This document shows, piece after piece, positions 6,868-12,774 of a stretch of DNA of 12,774 nucleotides; positions within the stretch are counted from its first letter, which is position 1; each line of letters begins with the position of its first letter. The DNA is taken from NCBI RefSeq assembly GCF_039812505.1, contig NZ_JBDIAQ010000099.1:1-12774 (forward strand), written 5' to 3'. The notes below the pieces were generated by a model, which made no database searches, was not told the origin of the DNA, and saw only the letters and a program-made list of their open reading frames with translations. Both the position numbers and the translations under genes were made by a program. The stretch comes from Intrasporangium_A sp039812505 (GTDB taxonomy: Bacteria > Actinomycetota > Actinomycetes > Actinomycetales > Dermatophilaceae).

Positions 6868-8058
6868 GTGGTTCGATGCGAGAAGTGCGGGACCTCGAAC
6901 GAGGACGGCGAGTCGTTCTGCGGGCAGTGCGGTGCCTACCTGGACTGGCAGGAGAAGCCGCCGCCCCCGGAGCCCGAGCCGGTCGCGGAGCCGGAGCCCG
7001 AACCGGAACCGGAGCCGCAGGCCCCGGTCGAGCCGGAGCACCCGACGCTGATCGAGCGGGTCAAGCAGGCGGCGGGGATCTCCGCCCCCGACCCGGGTGT
7101 CGACAAGGTGGTGCCCAATCAGGCCCCGCCGGCGGCCGGCCCGCCACCGGCCCCGGGCACGGGCGGGGTCGCTCCCGCGGCGTCCGGGACCCCGCCCCCC
7201 ACCGGGACGGCGCCGGTCCGCGCCACGGCGGCACCCGTCCTGCCGGGGGCGGCCGCCGCCGCGCCACGCCGGCGCCGTGAGCCGCCCCCGGAGGAGCGGC
7301 GCCCGCTGCCGGGGGAGACGGTCTGCCCGGCCTGCGGCGCGGGGAACGTGCCCACCCGACGGTTCTGCCGGCGCTGCGGCGCCGACCTCGTGGACGCGGC
7401 GATCGTGCCCGAGCTGCCTTGGTACCGCAGGATCTTCCGTCGGTCCCCCCAGCGCGGACACCTGGCCGGGGACCGACCGGTGGTCCATCGTGGGCGCCGC
7501 CGCTTCTGGCGCAAGGTCGTCACGACGATCATCGTCATCGGCGTGCTGGGTGCCGGGGCCTGGTTCGCGTTGCCGTTCATCGGCCCGGTGGGACAGACCG
7601 TCCGGGACCGGGTGCTCGGGGCGCAGATCGTCAACCCGACCAAGATCACCGCGTCGAGCTTCGCCAAGGGCCACGGCCCCGGGGAGCTGCGGGACGGCAC
7701 CACCAACCGGTACTGGGCACCTGCCAAGGCCGGCGCCGGGGTGGGGCAGTGGGTCGAGATGACCTTCCCCGAGAAGATCCGGCTGGTGCGCATGCAGGTC
7801 TTCAACGGCTCGTCGGAGGACCCGAAGGACTACCTGCGCACCGCCCGGGTGCAGACGGTCGAGCTGCGCCTGACCCGTCCGGACGGCAGCTCGGACACCC
7901 GCTCGATCACGCTGGCCGACAGTCCGGGCCAGCAGGACTTCGAGATCGGGGTCAGCGACGTCATCCGGGCCCGGATGACGGTCAAGAGCGCCTACGGGGC
8001 CACGCCCAAGGTCCACGTGGCGCTCGGGGAGGTCGCGTTCTACAAGCGCTCCTCCTGA
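6868..8058 (+). CDS. Zinc-ribbon membrane protein with NADase-type glycan-binding (discoidin-like) domain; candidate CIS membrane anchor
   Basis: The product is 396 residues. Zinc ribbon 1 uses C4, C7, C18 and C21. A Pro/Glu spacer with repeated EP dipeptides covers about 31-58, a short helix TLIERVKQAAGI about 60-71, and Pro/Ala/Gly-rich sequence about 82-143. Zinc ribbon 2 uses C153, C156, C167 and C170. One hydrophobic segment at about 217-238 follows a basic stretch (RRRFWRK), so the N-terminal half should face the cytoplasm. Residues about 252-396 form a beta-sandwich with discoidin-like features: ASSF near 262, RDG at 275-277, YW at 282-283 and QWVEMTF. The GTG at 6868 is chosen over the one at 6859 because GAGGAGG (6853-6859) lies 8 nt before the former and touches the latter. 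From memory, Streptomyces CIS loci encode a membrane protein (CisA) proposed to dock particles. This gene may be its counterpart, which remains an inference. Confidence 0.88.
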   Translation: MVRCEKCGTSNEDGESFCGQCGAYLDWQEKPPPPEPEPVAEPEPEPEPEPQAPVEPEHPTLIERVKQAAGISAPDPGVDKVVPNQAPPAAGPPPAPGTGGVAPAASGTPPPTGTAPVRATAAPVLPGAAAAAPRRRREPPPEERRPLPGETVCPACGAGNVPTRRFCRRCGADLVDAAIVPELPWYRRIFRRSPQRGHLAGDRPVVHRGRRRFWRKVVTTIIVIGVLGAGAWFALPFIGPVGQTVRDRVLGAQIVNPTKITASSFAKGHGPGELRDGTTNRYWAPAKAGAGVGQWVEMTFPEKIRLVRMQVFNGSSEDPKDYLRTARVQTVELRLTRPDGSSDTRSITLADSPGQQDFEIGVSDVIRARMTVKSAYGATPKVHVALGEVAFYKRSS

Positions 8059-10853
8059 CGTGCGTCCGGCCGGCGGCGGGCGGTCCCACGAACCGGCCCG
8101 CCCGCCGCCGCGTCGACGCCCAGCGAGCGCAGCATGCGCCGGTACCCCTCCCGGGCCAGGGAGGCCGCCGCCGGTGCGCCGGCCATCCCGTGGGCGGTGA
8201 TCAGGGCCCGCCAGCCGGGGTCGCTGCACGAGTCGAGCTCGACCGCCCGGGACGCCGCCGCGATGGCCGCCCTCGGGTCGGCCGCCTCGAGGTGCAGCAC
8301 GGCGAGCCGGGTGGCCGCTCCGGCGGCCATCCGGCAGAGCTCCTCGCGCAGCCCGACCACCCACTCGGCGGCGCCCTCCTGGGGCAGGAGGTGAGCGGCA
8401 TACAGCTCGACCGTGCGGGTGAGCGCCTCGGTCTCCGCGTCGGTGTGCCCCTCCGCGGCCGCGGCGTCGGCCAGCCGCAGCTGCGCGCGGAAGCGCTGCA
8501 CGTCGGTGACGTCGAGCCGGTCGGGTGCGAACACGTAGCTCTCACCCCGGCGGGCCAGCACGGCGCGCGACTGTCCCGGGACGAGGGTCTCGAGGGCATG
8601 ACGGCCGGCCGAGACCGCGACGTGCAGGTTGTGCACGGCGGCCCCCTCCGTGCGCGTCGGCCAGAACCAGTCGACCAGCTCGTCGCGACGGACCGGTTCG
8701 CCGGCCCGCACGATGAGCGCGGACAGGACCGCCCTCGCGACCGGTCGTACCCGGGACAGGTCGAGCTGAGTGGTGCCGAGGCGGACCCGCAGGTCGCCGA
8801 AGCAGCGCACGTCGAGGCCCGCGATGCCGCCGACCGACCCGCCGACCGACCCGGCAGGTCGGCGCTCGGTGCGCACCGTCGATACCGTGACGGCCGCGTC
8901 CGGGTCCGGTCGGCGCCCGACCCGGAAGAGCTCGGGCGGCAGCCAGCACCAGGGCCGCAGTGGGAGGCGTGCATCGGCGTCCCTGGGCTCGGTGAGCCGT
9001 TCGGCCTGCGCGAGCAGGTCGGCGCGGGACTGCGGGCACAGGATCGCCATGGCCGCATACGCCGTCGCGAGGGCGCCGTCGCTGCCCACGGACCGGGCGA
9101 GCGCCGCGGCCGACTGCGCCGACGCAGCGGCCTCCGGCAGCTCCAGGCTTGCGGCGGACAGTGCCAGCCCGGCGCGCAGCCAGGCCTCCGCCGCCGGCCA
9201 GTCGAGTAGGCGGGCCCGGTCGACGAGACGGTCGAGCAGGTCGATGTCGGGCACGCCCAGGCGCAGGCTCGCCACCACCACCGCGCACTCGAGCAGGAAC
9301 GATCCGACCTCGTCGCCCGCCCCGGCGCGCGTCGCCGCCGCGTGCCGGACCGTGGTCAGGGTCCACTCCCGCGGTTGCCGGCTCAGCGCGATGGCCAGGA
9401 CGGCTCGAGCGAGCCAGACCTGTCCCGTGGCCCTCGCCTCGGCCAGCAGGTCGTCCAGCCGCGAGGCCGAGTCGGCGGCGTCGACGAGGACGGCCACGGC
9501 CGCCGTCACGAGCCGGGAGTCCTCGATGCGCCGGATCATCCCCTCGACCCCGGCGTCGACCACCTCGGCGCAGAGCGCGGCCCCCTGGGCGGCTGCCGCG
9601 TCGGTGCCGGACGGCCCGTCGTGGAAGGTGTCGAGGACCCGCCGGGCGGTCGCGGCGGCGGTGTCGAGCCGGCCGGAGCCGAGCTGTCGTCGCGCGAGCG
9701 CGAGCCCGGCCCACGGGTCGTCGCGCCAGAGCCCCGGCGGCAGCGCGTCGAGCCAGGCCGAGCTCTCCGGGCTCGTGAGCCGCCCCCCGTGGCTGCACAG
9801 CAGCCCCGACAGCGCCGTCCAGTTGCCGGCGCGCGCCCGGGCGGCGGCCTCCTCGACGACGTCCCCGTCGTCGCCGACGATGTCCGCGGCCCGGTCGAAC
9901 AGCTCCCTGACCAGCCCGTGGCCGAGCTCGGCGGTGAGCCGCACCCGCAGGTGCTCCCGGACGACCGGGTGGTAGTGGTAGGTGAGCGCGTCGTCGGGGT
10001 CGGCCCGCACGAGGCCCTCGCGGTGGGCGAGGGCGCGCAGCGTGGCCCCGGCGGTGGCCGTGCCCAGCAGCGCGTTGGCGCGATCGACCGTGACCGTGTC
10101 GAAGACGCTCGTGGCCGTGAGGAACCGCACGAGGGGCGGCGTCAGGGAGGCGAGCACCTCGCGATCGACGTAGTCGCCGAGGAACCGGCCGCTCGCCTGG
10201 GCGATGCCCCCGGGCATCCGGCCGCCCGTCGCGTGCCGGTCCCTGGCGGGCGGACCGGGCATCGGGGGCCGGCCGGCGGCGTCGCCGAGGTGGTGGAGCT
10301 GCAGGGCCGCCGCCCAGCCGTCCGTACGGGCCGCGAGGTCCAGCGCCGCGGCCTCCGACACCGGCACCTCGTAGACGTCCGCGAACAGCTGGGCCACCTC
10401 CCAGGGGCGGAAGCGCAGGTCGTCCTCGGTGAGCAGCACGGGCATCGGCATCTCGCGTCGGGCGAGGTTGAAGGCCGGCAGCGTCCGCGACACGACCACG
10501 ACGGTGACGTGCGGAGTGGCCCGCTCGATGTAGCGCTGGACGGCGACCAGCTCGGCGGCGTCGATCGCGTGTGCGTCGTCGAGCACCAGGACGCGGCCGT
10601 TCGCGGTGCCCGACGGGTCGGCCAGCCAGCCGACCTCGTGCGGTACGGACCCGCGGACCCAGCGCGCGGGTAGCCCACGGCAGGCCGTCCAGTCCTCGAC
10701 GAGGGTCGTCTTGCCGGTCCCGACCGGGGCGACCACCAGCGCGAAGCCGCCGCTGACCGCGCGGTCCAGGGCGTCGAGCAGCCGGTCACGCCGCAGCACC
10801 CGTGCGGCGCGAGGCTGGTCCTGCCAGCCGGCACGGTGGATCGTGTCGGCCAC
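8040..10853 (-). CDS. STAND ATPase-SARP regulator (MalT-like NTPase with C-terminal winged helix and BTAD)
   Basis: The product is 937 residues. The N-terminal ATPase shows Walker A APVGTGKTT at 42-50, Walker B VLVLDDAH at 88-95, a sensor-like VSRTLPAFNLARREMP from 121, and LTEDDLRFRPWEV after it, the pattern of MalT/LuxR STAND regulators. A helical, probably TPR-like middle covers about 340-640. Instead of a LuxR helix-turn-helix, residues about 676-772 form an OmpR-type winged helix (VRCFGDLRVRLG, VRRDELVDWFWP). A bacterial transcriptional activator domain follows at about 785-930, ending in GYRRMLRSLGVD. Such a protein would bind ATP and an unknown ligand, oligomerise and activate transcription. 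The GTG at 10851-10853 has GGGGAGG 9 nt upstream. It is convergent with the CIS operon and overlaps its last gene by 19 nt. Control of the CIS locus is an inference from position alone. Confidence 0.92.
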   Translation of the reverse strand: MADTIHRAGWQDQPRAARVLRRDRLLDALDRAVSGGFALVVAPVGTGKTTLVEDWTACRGLPARWVRGSVPHEVGWLADPSGTANGRVLVLDDAHAIDAAELVAVQRYIERATPHVTVVVVSRTLPAFNLARREMPMPVLLTEDDLRFRPWEVAQLFADVYEVPVSEAAALDLAARTDGWAAALQLHHLGDAAGRPPMPGPPARDRHATGGRMPGGIAQASGRFLGDYVDREVLASLTPPLVRFLTATSVFDTVTVDRANALLGTATAGATLRALAHREGLVRADPDDALTYHYHPVVREHLRVRLTAELGHGLVRELFDRAADIVGDDGDVVEEAAARARAGNWTALSGLLCSHGGRLTSPESSAWLDALPPGLWRDDPWAGLALARRQLGSGRLDTAAATARRVLDTFHDGPSGTDAAAAQGAALCAEVVDAGVEGMIRRIEDSRLVTAAVAVLVDAADSASRLDDLLAEARATGQVWLARAVLAIALSRQPREWTLTTVRHAAATRAGAGDEVGSFLLECAVVVASLRLGVPDIDLLDRLVDRARLLDWPAAEAWLRAGLALSAASLELPEAAASAQSAAALARSVGSDGALATAYAAMAILCPQSRADLLAQAERLTEPRDADARLPLRPWCWLPPELFRVGRRPDPDAAVTVSTVRTERRPAGSVGGSVGGIAGLDVRCFGDLRVRLGTTQLDLSRVRPVARAVLSALIVRAGEPVRRDELVDWFWPTRTEGAAVHNLHVAVSAGRHALETLVPGQSRAVLARRGESYVFAPDRLDVTDVQRFRAQLRLADAAAAEGHTDAETEALTRTVELYAAHLLPQEGAAEWVVGLREELCRMAAGAATRLAVLHLEAADPRAAIAAASRAVELDSCSDPGWRALITAHGMAGAPAAASLAREGYRRMLRSLGVDAAAGGPVRGTARRRPDARQEERL
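8071..8110 (+). terminator. GC-rich hairpin, likely terminator of the CIS operon
   Basis: A perfect 13-bp inverted repeat (CGGCGGCGGGCGG at 8071-8083, its complement at 8098-8110) encloses a 14-nt loop and begins 12 nt after the stop of the zinc-ribbon gene. There is no T-tract, which is common in actinobacterial terminators. The element lies inside the last codons of the opposing regulator gene, so it may also affect that transcript. Confidence 0.6.
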
Positions 10854-10921
10854 GGGCGATCGCCTCCCCGGGGTAAGCGAGCCTTCGGCCCTGACCCGAC
10901 AAGTGTTTCACGCTAAAAAGG

Positions 10922-10934
10922 CCGCATTGTGCGG
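10922..10934. repeat. Short inverted repeat in the divergent promoter
   Basis: CCGCA at 10922-10926 and TGCGG at 10930-10934 form 5-bp arms around TTG. It overlaps the putative -35 box toward tdh. An operator half-site pair is possible, but arms this short can arise by chance. Confidence 0.3.
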
Positions 10935-10945
10935 ATTCGCAGCTT

Positions 10946-10963
10946 CCTTTACGGTCCCTTTAC
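10946..10963. promoter_or_regulatory. Candidate SARP operator: heptamer direct repeat at 11-bp spacing
   Basis: CCTTTAC occurs at 10946-10952 and again at 10957-10963 (GTAAAGG on the - strand), 11 bp start to start. SARP-type DNA-binding domains recognise heptamer direct repeats with one helical turn between starts. The adjacent gene encodes such a domain, so autoregulation or control of tdh is plausible. The binding itself is inferred. Confidence 0.4.
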
Positions 10964-10994
10964 CAATTTCTTGCCTCCCCGCTCGCTGCTCGGC

Positions 10995-11021
10995 GGGCCG
11001 GGCGCGGGCCGGGCGTGGGCC
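10995..11021 (+). repeat. 11-bp-period GC-rich tandem repeat upstream of tdh
   Basis: GGGCCGGGCG occurs exactly at 10995-11004 and 11006-11015, followed by a partial third copy, GGGCC, at 11017-11021. The period is 11 bp and the array ends 33 bp before the tdh ATG. It lies in the probable 5' untranslated region or promoter. In such GC-rich DNA this could be replication slippage with no function. Confidence 0.5.
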
Positions 11022-11054
11022 GCTGCGGGGCGGGGATGGTGAGAGACTGCTCGA

Positions 11055-12092
11055 ATGCGTGCACTGACCAAGTTGAACGCGGGTCCGGGCCTCGAGCTGG
11101 TCGAGCGCCCCGAGCCCACCTGCGGGCCGACCGACGTGATGATCCGGGTGCTGCGCGCCGGCCTGTGCGGCACCGACCTGCACCTGCAGCAGTGGGACGA
11201 CTGGGCCGCCGCGACGGTCCGGCCGCCGCTGGTGATCGGGCACGAGTTCTACGGCGAGGTCGTCGAGGTCGGCGCCGAGGTGACCGGCGTCGAGGTCGGC
11301 GACCGGGCCTCCGGCGAGGGCCACATCGTGTGCGGGCGGTGCCGCAACTGCCGGGCGGGCCGCCGCCACCTGTGCATCCGCACTCAGGGGATCGGCGTCA
11401 ACCGGGACGGCGCCTTCGCCGACCTGGTCGTCATCCCGGCGAGCAACGTCTGGGTGCAGCCACCCAGCCTCGACCCCGACCTCGGCGCGGTCTTCGACCC
11501 GCTCGGGAACGCGACCCACACCGCGCTGCAGTGGCCGATGGTCGGCGAGGACGTCGTCATCACCGGCGCGGGGCCGATCGGGGTGATGGCCGCGGCCATC
11601 GCCCGGCACGCCGGTGCGCGCTACGTGGTCGTGTCGGACGCCAGCGACTACCGGTTGGGGCTGGCGCACTCGGCGGGGGCGGACGTCACCGTCAACGTGA
11701 CCCGCGAGTCCCTCGCCGACGCGCAGCGGCAGCTCGGGATGAAGGAGGGCTTCGACATCGGTCTGGAGATGTCCGGTGCCGCGCCGGCCGTCACCGACCT
11801 GATCGCCAACATGAACCACGGCGGCCGGATCGCCCTGCTCGGGCTGCCCCACCAGCCCTACGAGCTCGACTGGGGCAAGGTCATCACCCACATGATCACG
11901 CTCCGGGGCATCTACGGGCGCGAGATGTACGACACCTGGTACGCGATGTCCCAGATGATTGCCACGTCAGAGGTCTTCCGGGCCGCGGTCACCCAGGTCA
12001 TCACGCACCGCTTCCCCGCAGAGCAGTGGGAGCAGGCCTTCGCCACCGCCCGGTCGGGGCAGTGTGGCAAGGTCGTGCTCGACTGGAGCTGA
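11055..12092 (+). CDS. tdh: L-threonine 3-dehydrogenase, zinc- and NAD-dependent
   Basis: The product is 345 residues, close to E. coli Tdh (341), and is similar along its whole length to the E. coli sequence as I know it. It oxidises L-threonine to 2-amino-3-ketobutyrate with NAD+ in the cytoplasm. Catalytic-zinc residues are C38 in LCGTDLH and the H63-E64 pair in VIGHE. The structural zinc site is C93, C96, C99 and C107. The NAD fold has GAGPIG at 171-176 and an acidic D195 for NAD preference. Tdh-specific segments include SGEGHIVCGRCRNC, FDPLGNATHTAL, GLEMSGA and GIYGREM. The ATG at 11055 has only a weak GAGAG site about 9 nt upstream. The usual partner kbl is not adjacent; the next gene is a hydrolase 13 nt downstream. 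No link to the CIS genes is evident. Confidence 0.95.
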   Translation: MRALTKLNAGPGLELVERPEPTCGPTDVMIRVLRAGLCGTDLHLQQWDDWAAATVRPPLVIGHEFYGEVVEVGAEVTGVEVGDRASGEGHIVCGRCRNCRAGRRHLCIRTQGIGVNRDGAFADLVVIPASNVWVQPPSLDPDLGAVFDPLGNATHTALQWPMVGEDVVITGAGPIGVMAAAIARHAGARYVVVSDASDYRLGLAHSAGADVTVNVTRESLADAQRQLGMKEGFDIGLEMSGAAPAVTDLIANMNHGGRIALLGLPHQPYELDWGKVITHMITLRGIYGREMYDTWYAMSQMIATSEVFRAAVTQVITHRFPAEQWEQAFATARSGQCGKVVLDWS

Positions 12093-12105
12093 GGACCCTT
12101 CCGGT

Positions 12106-12774
12106 ATGCCGCCCAGCCCCGACCCGCCGGCACCGACCCGCCCGCTCGTGCTCCTGCACGGCATCGGACAGTCGCCGATCGCGTGGCAGGAGTTCGTCAG
12201 CGCCTTCGGCGCCGGGCGCGCCATGCACGCGCCGTGGATGCGCGGGCTGCGACCCACCGATGCCGTCGGGTTCGACCTCGACGCGGCGGCAGTGGATGTC
12301 GCCAACCAGCTCGAGCTGCAGGGGATGCGGCAGGTGGACCTGCTCGGCGTCTCGGTCGGCGGCAACGTCGCGCTGCGGCTGGCCGTCGAGCGGCCCGAGC
12401 TGGCCCGCCGGATCGTGCTGGCCGGGGCCCTGGTGCGACCGACGAAGGCGCAGCTGCGCATGCAGAAGCTCGCGCTGCGCCTCGTCCCCGAGGGCAAGCT
12501 CGTCGACGCCGGGGTGTCCCGCCCGCGGATGCTCGCCGTCTTCGACGCGCTGCGCACGCTCGACGCGACGAGCACGCTGGCCCGGGTGCGGGCACCCGCG
12601 CTCGTGCTCGCCGGGGCGGGGGACCGGCTCGGCCGGGCCGCGGCCGAGCTGCTGGCCCGGGGTCTGCCCGACGCCCGGCTCGAGACGATCCCGGGCGGGT
12701 CCTCGATGCTGAACGACTCGTCGCCCCGAGAGCTCGCCGCGCTCGCCCACGCCTTCCTCGACGCCCCGTCCTGA
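12106..12774 (+). CDS. Alpha/beta-hydrolase fold protein, catalytic histidine apparently missing
   Basis: The product is 222 residues, short for the family (usually 250-300) because the cap region is small. The oxyanion-loop HG lies in LVLLHGIGQSP at 14-24, the nucleophile elbow GVSVGG places Ser at 83, and the acid is probably D173 in LVLAGAGDRLG. In active relatives a GxGH motif follows about 25 residues later. Here the aligned segment reads IPGGSSMLND at 195-204, with Ser in the expected His position. The only later His is H215 in the final helix. The protein may be inactive, use another residue, or have a non-hydrolytic role. The ATG at 12106 has GAGGA at 12091-12095, 13 nt after tdh, so the two are probably co-transcribed. 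The stop codon ends exactly at the window edge. The substrate is unknown. Confidence 0.85.
   Translation: MPPSPDPPAPTRPLVLLHGIGQSPIAWQEFVSAFGAGRAMHAPWMRGLRPTDAVGFDLDAAAVDVANQLELQGMRQVDLLGVSVGGNVALRLAVERPELARRIVLAGALVRPTKAQLRMQKLALRLVPEGKLVDAGVSRPRMLAVFDALRTLDATSTLARVRAPALVLAGAGDRLGRAAAELLARGLPDARLETIPGGSSMLNDSSPRELAALAHAFLDAPS

Larger units (their letters stand above)
10854..11054. promoter_or_regulatory. Divergent promoter region between the regulator and tdh
   Basis: This 201-bp gap contains the least GC-rich stretch I noticed: bases 10901-10970 hold 33 G/C of 70, far below the flanking genes. Toward tdh, TTGTGC (10927-10932) and TACGGT (10950-10955) are spaced by 17 nt and could be weak -35 and -10 boxes. 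Toward the regulator, TAGCGT (complement of 10910-10915) fits a TAnnnT -10 box, but no good -35 is present, as expected for an activator-dependent promoter. These boxes are consensus guesses. Confidence 0.6.

Noticed and set aside
6958..7041. Pro/Glu codon repeat as a CRISPR or mobile-element repeat
   Set aside because: It is an in-frame low-complexity EP stretch of the membrane protein, with no spacers or terminal repeats.
7624..8058. C-terminal domain as an active NADase toxin
   Set aside because: The similarity is to the non-catalytic beta-sandwich that accompanies some NADases; only binding-type discoidin features are visible.
9342..10673. 443-codon + strand frame opposite the regulator
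   Set aside because: The - strand frame has Walker motifs, winged helix and BTAD; the + frame has none and is a shadow.
1..12774. tRNA, rRNA, CRISPR arrays, insertion sequences or integrase attachment sites
   Set aside because: None was seen on reading either strand; gaps between genes are too short or lack the needed structure.

Overview
The window is very GC-rich with strong G/C bias at third codon positions, GTG starts, and tightly overlapping genes. This fits a high-GC actinobacterium; I cannot name the genus.

Region 1 (1-8058, + strand) is the baseplate and spike half of a contractile injection system (CIS) of the phage-tail-like eCIS/PVC type. In order it holds the end of a low-complexity eCIS-associated protein, a gp19-like tube protein, a LysM tube-baseplate adaptor, a gpD/gp5-like spike with a C-terminal beta-helix, a PAAR tip, a gp25-like wedge protein, a gp6/GpJ-like baseplate wedge and a gp7/tail-protein-I-like wedge. 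Last comes a protein with zinc ribbons, a Pro/Glu spacer, one membrane segment and an outer discoidin/NADase-type glycan-binding domain. Most junctions are stop/start overlaps or gaps under 40 nt, so this reads as one operon. Sheath, AAA+ ATPase, cap, tape measure and any effector are not in the window and would be expected upstream.

Region 2 (8040-10853, - strand) is one large regulator. It joins an N-terminal MalT/LuxR-type STAND ATPase to a C-terminal SARP-type winged helix and BTAD. It runs convergently into the CIS operon, and the two coding ends overlap by 19 nt. A perfect 13-bp GC hairpin, the likely operon terminator, lies inside the regulator's last codons.

Region 3 (10854-11054) is a divergent, comparatively AT-rich promoter region. 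It carries a heptamer direct repeat at 11-bp spacing, the geometry used by SARP regulators.

Region 4 (11055-12774, + strand) holds L-threonine 3-dehydrogenase (tdh) and an alpha/beta-hydrolase whose usual catalytic histidine position appears to be Ser. They look like a metabolic flank rather than part of the CIS.

Together the first nine genes would build the membrane-facing end of a contractile particle. The membrane protein could dock it to the inside of the cell envelope, and the STAND-SARP regulator is a candidate switch for the locus. The docking and regulatory roles are inferences.
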